From NCBI GenBank assembly GCA_043228905.1, contig JBHGNT010000020.1, positions 15,562,001 to 15,626,000 on the forward strand: a stretch of DNA of 64,000 nt. Direction: 5' to 3'. The notes beneath the pieces are model-generated. The model saw only the letters and a program-made list of their open reading frames with translations, searched no databases and was not told the DNA's origin. The stretch comes from Azolla caroliniana (lineage: Eukaryota > Polypodiophyta). This document shows positions 45,783 to 56,067 of this stretch, piece after piece (within the stretch, counting starts at the first letter, position 1; each line of letters opens with the position of its first letter). The translations under genes were made by a program, and so were the position numbers.

Positions 45783-46394
45783 TGTCGTGAAGAAAACCGT
45801 CCACAAGCGGAATCGGTGCACCAGAGCGTAGGAACCGGCTCTTCATACACGTGCGCCTTATGTTGTACATAGAAGATCCTCGGTAGGTAGGAAGTTAATA
45901 AGAAACGGCTCCTTCCTTGCCTATAAAAGGAGGGAGACAAGGAGGGGAGAGGGATCGCGAAGGAAGGGAGGACGAAGTGTTGTCGGATTGTGGGCCGAAG
46001 GCTTCTCTCTCTTCCAAACTCCATAGCTTCTTTCTGTGCAGGTTTCGGGAGGCTCGCGCTACTCTGAGGAATGCCCGAGTGCTTCCGGCGGCACCTCCAA
46101 CCTACTTCTTCCTTTCTGTACGTTTACGAACAGGCGTCGGCATCTGTTCGCCGGCCTGTTCGGTTGTCACCAACTTCGTGCTTGTTGTTTGTCTTGTTTA
46201 TATATATTTCTACATACATTCGTGTCTCTCTGTGTCGTTGTCGCACTCGCGTCTCTGTGTCGAAGGGCCATGCCCCTGTGAATCTACTCTCGCACCTTGT
46301 GGGTCTTTTCCCCTCTCCTTTTCTCTCTTGCTCTTCGGTACAGGACCCCCGAGGTCCCGCCTCATTCCACGCATCCGCGAGGGATACCTCGACA
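45783..46394 (+). repeat. 3' LTR of gypsy C
   Basis: 612 bp, pair of 39435-40045, followed by the CCGT duplication and gypsy B RNase H codons. Confidence 0.93.
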
Positions 46395-48129
46395 CCGTCT
46401 CGATAATCACCTCTGTCCCGATCAGATAGTCTTTATCGGCCTTTACCGCCGAAACGATACCCCAGAGCTCGCGTTTAACCTAGGCGTATCCTCGCTGCCG
46501 CTCGCTGAGGACCTTCGCGCTGAACCGGATTGGGAACCGAATACCGTCCTCATCTTCTTGGTTGACGACCCATCCGATCCCGGTCGGGCTTGTATCTACC
46601 ATTATGTAGATGGGGGTGCCCTTCTCGTAGACAGCCTTCCGGAGCGCCGGAGCTGCAGCAAGAGCCTCCTTCATTTTTCGGACCGACTTCGTATGCTCGA
46701 CTCGCCACTCAAATTTTCGCCCCTTCTTCAGCAACCCGTATAGCGGCTTAGCAACGTGGGCGTAATGCGGGATCCATATGTGGTAGACGCGCATGCTCCC
46801 AAGAACCTGCGCACCTCCGTGACCGAGTTACAATCGGGCTTCATTGCAGAGATGGCTTCCACCTTAGCCGGAGACGGTTTCCGGCCATACGGTCCGCATA
46901 GATGTCCGACAACCATGATCTCTGGTTGCCCGAAGGCCGATTTCTCCCCGGAGAAGGTGAGCCTCACGTCCTCTAGCCTCTGCAGCACCCTCTCGCAGTC
47001 GTCAATGTGTGTCGCCACGAATCTACGGCATCCGTCCGGTCTGATCGTTTCGTCCTTTTCCTCCACCGGACATCCCTTGATCGGGATGTCATCCAAGAAT
47101 GGCATGGTGATGTCCGGGATACAGTCCCTCAGCACTCGACGGTTCGAGGATGCCCATATCGACTTTCTGCCTCAATAGCTCCATCAGCTCCGGGATGTGA
47201 GCTCTCGGTACCGAAATTGGCTTGAGATTCCACGGCACATGCGGTACCGTGAATATCACCATCGGCTTCATGACTGTTGGGTCTACGCACCCGATCTCCC
47301 CCGGCGAGAATGCGAAGGCTTTCCCGTGCCTTCCGAGCATTCTCCGAAACCGGTCTTCTTCCGCCGGCAGTAGGAACCCGCCCCCACCGATTTTGAGGTC
47401 CCGTAGCGTTCTGTCGGTGAAGGCGTGCCCTATGCAGGCTGGATCTCGTAAACTGGGGTCCGACGCGACCCCCTTGATTCGCAACTCGCTGCCCTCCGGT
47501 AAGGGTGCCGCGACTGGCCTTACCTTCCGGTCCACAGTCTTGTACTTCGTGTTAACCCGGGCCGCCCGATCCGACTCGAGCCCTCGACTGAAGTCCGCGA
47601 TGACTTCGTACATCTCTTCCGAACAAACCGGTATCGTCCGGTCCTCCTTAAGGCCTTCTCTGACCACCTCTCGCAGTATTCCCAAGGTATCATCGAAGGA
47701 GACCGCCTCCACGGCTCCGTTGATTTCCTCGCTGGGCCCGAGAACTCCGCATGCCCAAAGTCGCTCTTCCGCCCTTGTCTTTTCTCGGCCTACGACGCCG
47801 ACTATCGTACACCCTCCGTTGTTGGAGAAACAAAACTTCCTACTTATGGCACAAGGTTTCTTCGGTTTCGCCTCTATCGTACATTTGTGGGGTTTTCCCG
47901 GAGTGTCCGGACTGTCGCGGCCCCACGCCTTGACAACCCTCTCTAAAAATCCTCTCGGTTCTCGCCACCGAGGGACTCGCGGTTTCGCTCGTGGTTCGGT
48001 CTCACCGTCAGGAACTGGACCGAGTGACGCCCATCCTGACTCTTGACCCTCGCACCTTGGTCTCCATTCGCGCTGCCCTAATGTACGGTTCTCCCAGTAT
48101 GACCGGGTGCGAGGACGTCTCCTGCACAA
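46395..48129 (-). pseudogene. Gypsy B pol, 5' part: RT and RNase H start
   Basis: Minus-strand frame from 48129 runs in the -1 frame through the Gag-protease end into RT (RDLKIGGGGFLLPAEEDRF, PRAHIPELMELL). An internal deletion then joins EPSSA straight to EGLYPGHH in another frame, so the RT centre is lost. MPFLDDIPIKG, the FLDD site, follows in a second frame from 47135, and RNase H ends at the gypsy C junction (46395). The deletion and frame change make it dead. Confidence 0.88.
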
Positions 48130-50074
48130 AGAAGTGTTGGTCTATCTCGACGTCGCCGATCTTGACTCGCATGTTTGGGCAGGCCCCGTGTAGTTCCTCG
48201 GTGGCGCGCGTCGCCGCCCGTATCTTCCACCCATGCTTGGTGTTGATCGGCCATTTCCCCTTCTTGTAGAAGTCCATGGACATCAGGTTTATTTCCGAAC
48301 CGTGGTCCACCAGCGCCACCACCGGTTCCTGAACATCTCCGATCTTCACCGGGGTTTCCGTGGTCGCTCGGGCCTAGTGTGGCCTCGAATAGTGCCTCTC
48401 CGCCCACTCGTCTTCCAGCGCCATGTCCTCTATCTGCGTCGTCCGCACCTCCACCGGCCTTTCCGGTTCTGCCTCCGTCGACAGCCTCTTCCTCTTCACC
48501 AAGTCTACGATGGAGTCGTGGAACTCCTTCTTGGCGATTCCGAGCACCTCCCGCAACGACAGTTCCACTTTGCTATCGAGGATTCGTTCTTCCAGGACCT
48601 TTCGTAGGTCCGTGGTCCTTTTGATCTCCGTGCCCAAACGGTATCCGCCCTTCTTGTGGTTATCCCGGGCACTGGACTCACCGGCCTCGTTCCGTTTCGG
48701 CCCGAATCGGGTTTCATATCTCTGTGAGGGTTCGGCCCCTCCGATTTTACCTACCCGTTTGTCTTCAACCAAAGCCTCGTAGTTCTGGCAAGCTGCTTAG
48801 ATGAAACCCGTCTTTTTTTCGACCGGGTCACTCCACCTGGTTACCTCCTGAACCCGCTTCTCCGCGCGGTCCGCCTCGTCTCTCTTTAGTCGGGCACCGG
48901 CGAGGCCTTCCAGCACCGTTGGCCAGAACCCGGCTTTGCTCTCCTTCCGGGCCTCGCTGCCTCTGACCCGAATATCGGCTGACGCTGAGTAGTGGACGGT
49001 CTCTGCGTGCCGGGCTGCCGCTTCTTCCATCAGCCTTTTCATTCCTCCTCGCCCGTCGTTTCGGTTCAGGGCCCTCCGGGTATCGCTGGCGTGCACTCGA
49101 CCTTCCCACAGGTACACTACCCGGCTTCTCAAAGCCTCCATAAAGTCCCCGCAGTCTTTCCGGATGTGGCCGACCACGTCGCACCACATGCACCTACTTC
49201 TTGCCGGAGGCCGTCGGTCACGAACCTGTTTGCCGCTTTCCCTCCGAGCCTGGGTGATCTGGAGATCCTTTACCACTCGTGTCAACTCCTCCAGAGCAGT
49301 TCCCCCGGACGAGCCTCTGATCACACCGGTCGAAGACGAACCGGTTTCGAGCCACTCCCGGGTCTCTTCCCTTCGCGCTTGCGGTATCAGTTCGAGCTTC
49401 CTTGCTGCGACAGGTCCCGCCCCGGTCGCCTCTGTATCAGCCCACTCCCACCGTTTGTCAAAACGGCCGCAGACTCTCTTTACCGCGGCCCAGTCGGCCG
49501 TCAGCCCGTCTTCGGTTTCCAGTAAGGAGCCAACTTGCCCCCGATCCCGTGCGTCAACCGATTTGACAAACAGTAGGACACGACTTGTGTCCAGAACGGT
49601 CTGATCGAGCGCCGAAAGGTGCGCAAAGCGTTCCTCAAACTCCCGGAGGAGTACCGACGCATTTCTTCCTTTGTTGGGGGACTCCACCCACTCCATGAAG
49701 CCCCGCTTCGAAAGTCGAAGCGCATCATCCAGCCCGTATTTCTCTAGGAGCCGTCCTTCGAACTCCTCCCAGGTCCGGCTCTCCGCCCGGACCTCGAGCA
49801 CCTCCGCATGGATGCCCGACATCGCCACTCGAGGGAATCCGGCAAGACGCCTCTCCTCCGGAATATCCCTCATCAACATCTCCGCCCGGTAGGACGCCAA
49901 ATAACTTGTGGCATCCTTTCCACTGAACCGGCCGATCGTACCGACGATCGCCTCAATAGCCCTGTCAAGGGCGCCGGTGCCCTCGCGCGCGCTCACTATC
50001 CGGTCCACAGCCGAAGCCATGGCCTCTGCAAGATCCGACCCCCTCATCTTCTGCTCCTCTGCCGCCAGTTTCAC
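48008..50074 (-). pseudogene. Gypsy B Gag-protease, three broken frames
   Basis: Frame 50074-48797 holds the capsid-like region and an intact zinc knuckle CMWCDVVGHIRKDC. A TAA (about 48797) replaces the glutamate codon found in gypsy C. The next frame, 48772-48374, ends where a tryptophan codon is TAG. The third holds the protease VDHGSEINLMS (48349-48008). The coding order is the same as in gypsy C, so C is a good reference for the lesions. Confidence 0.9.
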
Positions 50075-50091
50075 GTCGGGTTCACCAAATA

Positions 50092-50741
50092 TGTCGCGTT
50101 GCTACGCGCGTGCGTGGAGAAAACGAGGCGGGACCACCGGGGTCTTGAACCGAAGAGCAGGTGATAGGAGGGGAAAGAGTAAGAGAGAGAGACGACCGGT
50201 TATGTATGAGCAAAGAAACACAGGGACACAGCCCATCAACGCAGAGAACGCGAATGGACACAGAGACAGAGAGACACGAAAGTTTGTATATTAACGAATA
50301 ACAAATACACAACAGAGCGTGCGAGCGGTTACAACCGACCAGGCCGGTGAACAGATGTCGATGCCTGTTCATCTGCGCACGAAAAGGGATAGGATGGAGG
50401 TGCTGTCGGAAGCACACGGGCGTTCCTCGAAGCAGCGCGAGCCTCCCGAAAACCTGCAGAGAAGAGCGATAGAGAACAAACAGAGGAGAAGCGTTCGGTT
50501 ACGGTCCGACAGCACTTCGTCCTCCTCAACGCGCGATGCCTTCTTTCTACGTCTCCCTCTCCTTTATAACATCAAGAAGGGAGCGGTCTCCCTCATTTAC
50601 GTCCTACCTACCAAATCTAACTACCCAGGATATACCTACGTACTTAATCTCTATTATATACATTAAGGGCGCGCACGCGTGAAGAGCCGGTTCACGCGCG
50701 CTATGCACCGATTGCGCTAAGGGATGGTTTTCTTCACGACA
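50092..50741 (-). repeat. 5' LTR of gypsy B
   Basis: 650 bp, pair of 37076-37729. The minus-strand primer site TGGTGAACCCGACG follows near 50074-50088. Confidence 0.93.
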
Positions 50742-51170
50742 CAGTGCGATGTGACAATCACTTATTTGAGCGGCGTTCTGAGCGCCAACAAATGTTACAC
50801 TTCCGACCAACAAAAACATATGCTTCGGTGGTTGCAACTCCACCCCAAGTATCAAAGTCAAGTGTGATGGAAGGCCCTACTCCAATGGAAATCGAGACAA
50901 CATGACGTCAAGGACCATTATTGGATGCCGAAAAGCAACGACGGCGAGCAAATCGTTTATGCCTCTATTGTGGTGGTCCAGGGCATATTGTTGTGAATTG
51001 TCCACATAAACCACGACGACAAGTTAACCAAGTAAGTGCTCATGACAATCCCATCTCAATTTCTGCCCCGCCTTCTCGTAACCCAAGTAGGCCTAGTAGT
51101 CCCTATCATAAAAATACATTTGATGTCTTGAGCCAATTAGATGATGTGTTAAACGAGTAAGTCCGGCCAA
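50742..51170 (+). pseudogene. Gypsy A Gag, right part with zinc knuckle
   Basis: Gag resumes: VRCDNHLFERRSERQQ, then after a stop near 50904 QRRRANRLCLYCGGPGHIVV, a zinc knuckle CLYCGGPGHIVVNC, and DVLSQLDDVLNE. Gypsy D has a close relative of this Gag at 61762-62247, so A and D are one family. Confidence 0.85.
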
Positions 51171-51299
51171 AATCGGAGCCATTTGGTTGGACAACCCTAG
51201 GCATGTAACGTCCATCCCTAGTTGTGGTTCCATTTCATCCGGTCAAGTTAGTTGAGTTTTCTCTGCACAAGTTGAGCTTAACACATCTAGGTGCCATTG

Positions 51300-51390
51300 A
51301 GTCCCAGCTTCTGCCCTCTTAGACTCTGGAGCCAACTCTTGTTTCATGGATCGTGAGTTTGTTGTAATGCATAATATTCAGTTGCATAAG
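51300..51390 (+). pseudogene. Gypsy A protease, left part
   Basis: Encodes the active-site box [16 protein letters not shown], preceded by stops near 51319. Cut at HNIQLHK by gypsy D; the protein resumes at 62614. Confidence 0.8.
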
Positions 51391-51440
51391 TGTTGTTGGG
51401 TGGGGGGTGAAGCCATTCTTGGCTTCACCCCCCTCCCAAG
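51391..51440. repeat. Hairpin end of gypsy D, left
   Basis: Arms GGGGGGTGAAGCC and GGCTTCACCCCCC around the loop ATTCTT. Begins TGTTGTTGGG next to the ATAAG duplication. Confidence 0.85.
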
Positions 51441-51453
51441 GGGGTTACGTTAG

Positions 51454-51485
<32 letters not shown>

Positions 51486-52004
51486 CAAGAGAGACAAATA
51501 GGAAATGACAGCAAAATGAGAGGGGAAACAAACTGTCTTCCATATGTGCCCCCATAAGGGGGTTTTATAGTACATACTATAACGGTAAATAATATGTCCG
51601 TTACAAAAAGAGACCATTACATTCTTGTCACATGCACATAATTGTGCATGTGCTCACACATACTCATCCTCACACTCATATACATTACACATACCAACCA
51701 ACCCCTTTAACGTGTTTTACCCTTATACCACCCCGTACAACTCCTACGGGTAACACATAGCACGCCTGTGGGACAGTGCATCGCACGGTGAACCCACTCA
51801 CCATGGCAACTATTAACGACCGGAACTCCATCGGTCGTCTCAACGGTCGGAAATCCATCGATCGGATCATAGCTCTATGATCGATAACTTCGATTGGAGC
51901 ATTGCTTGACTCAAACCTTCTCGTTTGGTCAGCATGTTGCTCAATTGGATCACACACCAATTGGCTCCTCCATTGCGGCATGGGCCTTTCATGATTCTGT
52001 TACA

Positions 52005-52821
52005 TGTATGTGTATTTTTCGGTTTAGTCATGTGAATTGAGCTTTGTAATTTGTACCCTTGATCTCTAAAATTTTTACCTTCGAGTTTTTTTTTTGTCTT
52101 TTTTTGAAATTTTATTTTTGGCCCTTGAGTTTTCGAAATTCTGCATTCTGCCCTCCACTTTTTGAAATCTCACGTCATGCCCTTGAGCTTTTGAAATTTC
52201 ATCTAATACCCTTGAGATTTTGAAATTTCCTCTTCATACCCCCCTCTCTCTTTCTTCGTTTCCTTCTTTCTCCTTTTTTTTTTCTTTGTTTTCTTCTTGT
52301 GTGTTCTTCTCTTCCTCTGCTTCTTCTTCCTTTCTTTCTTTCTGTTTCATTTTCCTTCTCTCTGTGTTCGTCGTTGTCATCTTCTTCTTCTTCATTTCTT
52401 CTTTCATTTCTTCTTGTTTATCTTCTCTTGGCCTCCTCTGTCCTTCTATCCGGTGGCCATATCCACCTGCCAGCTCTATCCGCTGGCTGTTTGGCTCTCT
52501 CTGCCGGCTGTTGCGGTTCATAGGTTGTCTTTGTCTGTCGGTAGTGTCTGTCCGATGGCAACCGTTCGGCTGCGTCTCGTCCACGTGTTGGCCGTGCGCC
52601 TCGGCAACGCGTCTTGGCCGTACTCTCGGGCACGCGTCTCAGTAGCGCGATTTGGCCGCGCGCCTCAGCCGTATTCTGGGATGCGTATCTCGGCCATATT
52701 CTTGGCCTCGTGTCTCGGCTATGCTTTTCGCCGCCGTGTCTCGGCCATGGTCATTCTCGGTAGTTGCCATCTGTTCAGCCCGCTATGATTTATTGTTTTC
52801 TAGGTTATGTGGAGATGGCCC

Positions 52822-52864
<43 letters not shown>

Positions 52865-53330
52865 ACTGTATTTTCCTTCTGCCGGCCGTCTCAGCCATGG
52901 CCATCACTCGCTCGTCCGTCTCTGTCCGACTGGTCGTCGCCGTCCGTCTATCGGCGACCAGACTATCTGTTCAGCTGGTTGTCCCACCGTCTGCTGGACC
53001 ATCTGTCCAACTAGCCGTTGTTGTCCGCTCGTCTCAGCGTCGGCTATCTACTCGTGGTCGGACAAGCTGGTTGTCCGACAGGCTGTCGTCGCTCGCTGAT
53101 GGTTGCTCTTAGTCGGTCCTTTGTATTTGCCCCTCTGCTGGCTCTATTCCTTGGCCGACCGTGTCTGTCCGCGGGTCAACTGTCGGACGTCGGACGTCAC
53201 CGTTCGTTGGTGGCCGCTTGTCCGGTGGGCTCTGATCGTCTCCGATGCTTTGTCACACCTAATCCTTCATTTGTGGATTTCTATGTTTCCCACAAGGTTT
53301 TAAAGGTCCGTAATGAAAAGGCACACCACT
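52005..53330. other. Low-complexity 3' region of gypsy D, no gene accepted
   Basis: About 52050-52238 holds four or five diverged ~45-bp units of CCCTTGAGnTTTTGAAATTT. CT-rich DNA follows, then (TC)n at 52825-52862, then GC-rich DNA. Open frames here (for example 52220-52645 and 52297-52788) are Ser/Phe- or Arg-rich products of base composition. Confidence 0.6.
52825..52862. repeat. (TC)n microsatellite
   Basis: Perfect tract of about 19 units. Confidence 0.95.
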
Positions 53331-53631
53331 AAATTGTACATAGAAGGCTATTATATGGATGGGATACTGAAATAAGACCATTTTGAGGACACAGGGAGAT
53401 CATCAGAGGGTATCAAAAGGAAATGTGGGGGAAGAGATAACATGGTGATGATGTTGAAGAAGAAGTGATGTAGAGGAACCCTAAAAAAGATTGTGCAGGG
53501 AGAGGGATAAAGAGGGCGTATGTGAGATGAAGAACAGAGAGCCGAAATAGATAAATAACATAGAGATGAAGAACAATGGAGGAACAGAGAGAGTAGAAAT
53601 AGATGCATTCAATCGCTCTTCAATACTAACT

Positions 53632-54615
53632 TTAGAATACTCCCATTCCATTTGCAAGCTCGATCGGGGGTGGAGGCTGTGTAATACGTCTTGCGATGGT
53701 GTTCTCTTGATAGGGTTTGAGGGGAGAACTATGAAACACCGGATGTATTCGAAGTTGCGGAGGTAGATCGAGACGAAAAGCGACATCATTAATCTTTCCT
53801 ATAATACGGAAAGGACCTAATCGCTGATAATCCAACTTCTTGCATGGGCGAGTAGTCTTGAAGTGTCGTCGTAGTAGCCATACCCGATCTCCAATGTTAA
53901 AACTGGATGGAAGTCGATGACGATTTGCGTAAACCTTGTGTGTTTGTTGAGCCTGTTGGAGATGAGTAGATAAATCGGCTTGTATCTTGCGTAACCGCAC
54001 TAAACGATCCTCTGCGCAAGGATTTGTGGACAACTCTAGGGTTTCAAATACACACCACCGGGGGTGACAACCACCCGTATAAGCATAAAATGGCGTAACT
54101 TTAGTCGATGCATGGGCAAAGTTATTATAGGCAAATTTGGCGAAGTGGAGAATATCTGCCCAGTCATCCTGATGATAGCTTAGAAAGCATCGAAGATACT
54201 GCTCCAGCATTTGATTTGTTCGTTCTGTTTGGCCATCGGTTTGCGGGTGGTAGCCGGAGGAGAGGTTACAAGTGACCTTGAGCATTTTAAAAAGGTACTT
54301 CCAGAATTTCGATACGAACTGGGGTCCACAGTCGCTGATGATACTATCGGGAAGGCTATGATGTCGACATACTTCACGCATGACAATTTCAACGGTTTCT
54401 TCACTGGATATTTCCTTAGTACATGGCAAGAAATGAGCCATCTTCGTATATCGATCTACGATTGTTAGAATCGCATTGAACCCCTTAGAGACTGGAAGAT
54501 TTGTGATGAAGTCTAGAGCAATGGATTGCCATAGCTTGCTTGGAATTGGTAATGGTTCTAATAAACCATATTGTAATCCATCTTGTCCGTACCTGGTGGT
54601 TGCGATTGTGAACAA
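53632..54615 (-). pseudogene. Gypsy D integrase
   Basis: A 327-codon frame covers most of a gypsy integrase: PSKLWQSIALDFITNLP, FTK-like DRYTKMAHFLPC, SDCGPQFVSKFW, SGYHPQTDGQTERTNQ (D, D and E present), SFNIGDRVWLLRRH and RLGPFRIIGKIND, with an end at LANGMGVF. It starts MFTIATTRYG after a frame break from RNase H, so it is part of a broken pol rather than a gene. No chromodomain is seen after the last block. Confidence 0.9.
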
Positions 54616-55578
54616 GATGCTCGAGAGGGATCAATTTGTGCTAGAATGGCTTGGGCGAAAGCATTGGTCTTCAAGTCCTCACGTATAGTATCGGTAATGT
54701 GTGAATCCATGGGCATGCCAAAGACTTGTGTTGCTTGCAGTCGTGTCGGTCCCAAGATTACTTGCTTTTGGTTATCAAAAGCTGGCTCGCCGAGGCGCGG
54801 TGCTAGGTACGAACGCCGTGATAATGCATCTGCCTTCCCTTGGTGCTTCCCCAGACGATATGTAATTTTGAAGTCAAAACGCCTGAGGAAGTGGGCCAAT
54901 CGAGCTTGACGTCGATTTAACACACGAGCGTCCTGAAAGTAGGCAAGGTTTTTGTGGTTATTGAATACGATGACTTGATGAGAGGATCCCTCTAGAAAAT
55001 GCCTCCATTGCATAAAAGAGTCCACTATTGCCAATAGCTCCTTATCATGAATTTCGTAGTTGATTTCGGCGGTGTCAAACTTGCGTGAGTGAAAAGCCAC
55101 AAGATGTAGCTTCTCATCATTACCTCGTTGTGATAGAATGCTCCCTAATGCGAAATCCGATGCGTCTGCTTCGATAATGAATGGTTTTTCTAGATCGACA
55201 TGAGCTAGAATTGGAGCCGATGTAAATGCCTTTTTAAGACTTTCGAAAGCCATGTCCGCTTCTTTAGACCAAACGAACAATTGTCCCTTCTTGGTAAACT
55301 GTGTGAGAGGCATAACGAGCTTTGAGTAATCCTGTATGAACTTCTGGTAAAAATTGGCAAAGCCTAAAAAGCATTGCACATCTCGCACCGAACACGGAGT
55401 CTGCCACTCTACCACAGTTTTGACCTTAGCTGGGTCCATGGAGATGCCTTCCAAGGAAATGACATAGCCCAGAAATTCCACTTGGTTGCACCCAAAACTA
55501 CATTTTTCCAACTTTGCATAAAGACCATGTTCTCGAAGTCGTTTTAGTACTAACAATACATGAGAATCATGCTCTTCT
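54558..55578 (-). pseudogene. Gypsy D RT end and RNase H
   Basis: Continues the RT split by copia E: LRKLEKCSFG-like box (YAKLEKCSFGCNQVEFLGY), LGFANFYQKFI, then RNase H with FIIEADASDFALGSIL, HSRKFDTAEINYEIHDKE and RLGKHQGKADALSRR. Open to 54558. The RT active site YLDD is on the far side of copia E (near 60815). Confidence 0.9.
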
Positions 55579-55874
55579 TGTTGTAGACAAGGCCGTCAAT
55601 GCGGAAGATCAAGTAGCATTCGATTGGGGTTGAGTACCTGCGTATGGCAGTTTCCAAGATCGTGCACAGAGAGAGAGAGAGAGAGGAGGCACAAAAGACT
55701 CTTTCTATTCAATAGAAACAATAATACAACCAACCTTACAAAAAGGTTACTAGGTCACTTTATATAGTGACAGACTTAGGGCAACTACCATTTATGCTAA
55801 TTACACAAATGGCCCAAACTTGAGCTATACAAAGGGATAGTGTGAATACGTCCATTATACACTTGTATTCGACA
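55579..55874 (-). repeat. 3' LTR of copia E
   Basis: 296 bp, TGTCGAATAC...CTACAACA on the minus strand. Contains a (GA)n tract and a TATATAGTGA stretch. Confidence 0.95.
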
Positions 55875-56067
55875 CTCCCCCGTAATGGGCGTATACATGG
55901 GTTATCTAAGATTACAGGTATAAACCTAGGTTCTCGGACATATCAGTTTTGTTCGAGTCGGCAGGGTCCGAAGGCAGAAGACCGGACTGGTCGGGTCGGA
56001 AGAGTTGAAGCCGATCATTAAGGAATTGATGTCGGTTGTCTGAAACCATCCTACGCTGTGTCCGGCT

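Larger units (their letters stand above)
39435..46394 (+). mobile_element. Gypsy C, GC-rich fungal-like Ty3 element nested in B
   Basis: A 6,960-bp element with LTRs 39435-40045 and 45783-46394 (about 16 differences), TSD CCGT (39431-39434 and 46395-46398), primer site at 40048-40062 and polypurine tract GGTGGGGGTGGA before 45783. Gag-protease and pol are in different frames. It sits in the RNase H codons of gypsy B, in the opposite orientation. Confidence 0.95.
37076..50741 (-). mobile_element. Gypsy B, GC-rich fungal-like Ty3 element, split by gypsy C
   Basis: LTRs at 37076-37729 and 50092-50741 (TGTCGTGAAG...CGACA; roughly 3% apart by eye, mostly transitions). A polypurine tract AGGTGGGGGCGGA adjoins the 3' LTR. 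The primer site TGGTGAACCCGACG lies beside the 5' LTR. The flanking bases CCGT and CAGT may be a 4-bp duplication with one change. Its internal part is interrupted at 39434/46395 in RNase H by gypsy C. It sits in the gag of gypsy A. Confidence 0.92.

Noticed and set aside
37076-50741. Fungal contamination as the source of the GC-rich gypsy pair
   Set aside because: Both sides join mid-codon to one plant gypsy gag gene, and C has a clean target duplication in B.
51685-51981. 98-codon minus-strand frame near the left end of gypsy D
   Set aside because: No recognisable motif; lies in probable LTR or leader sequence.
52220-52788. Two overlapping open frames of 141 and 163 codons
   Set aside because: Products of CT-rich DNA (Ser/Phe/Leu runs) with no domain, inside gypsy D non-coding sequence.
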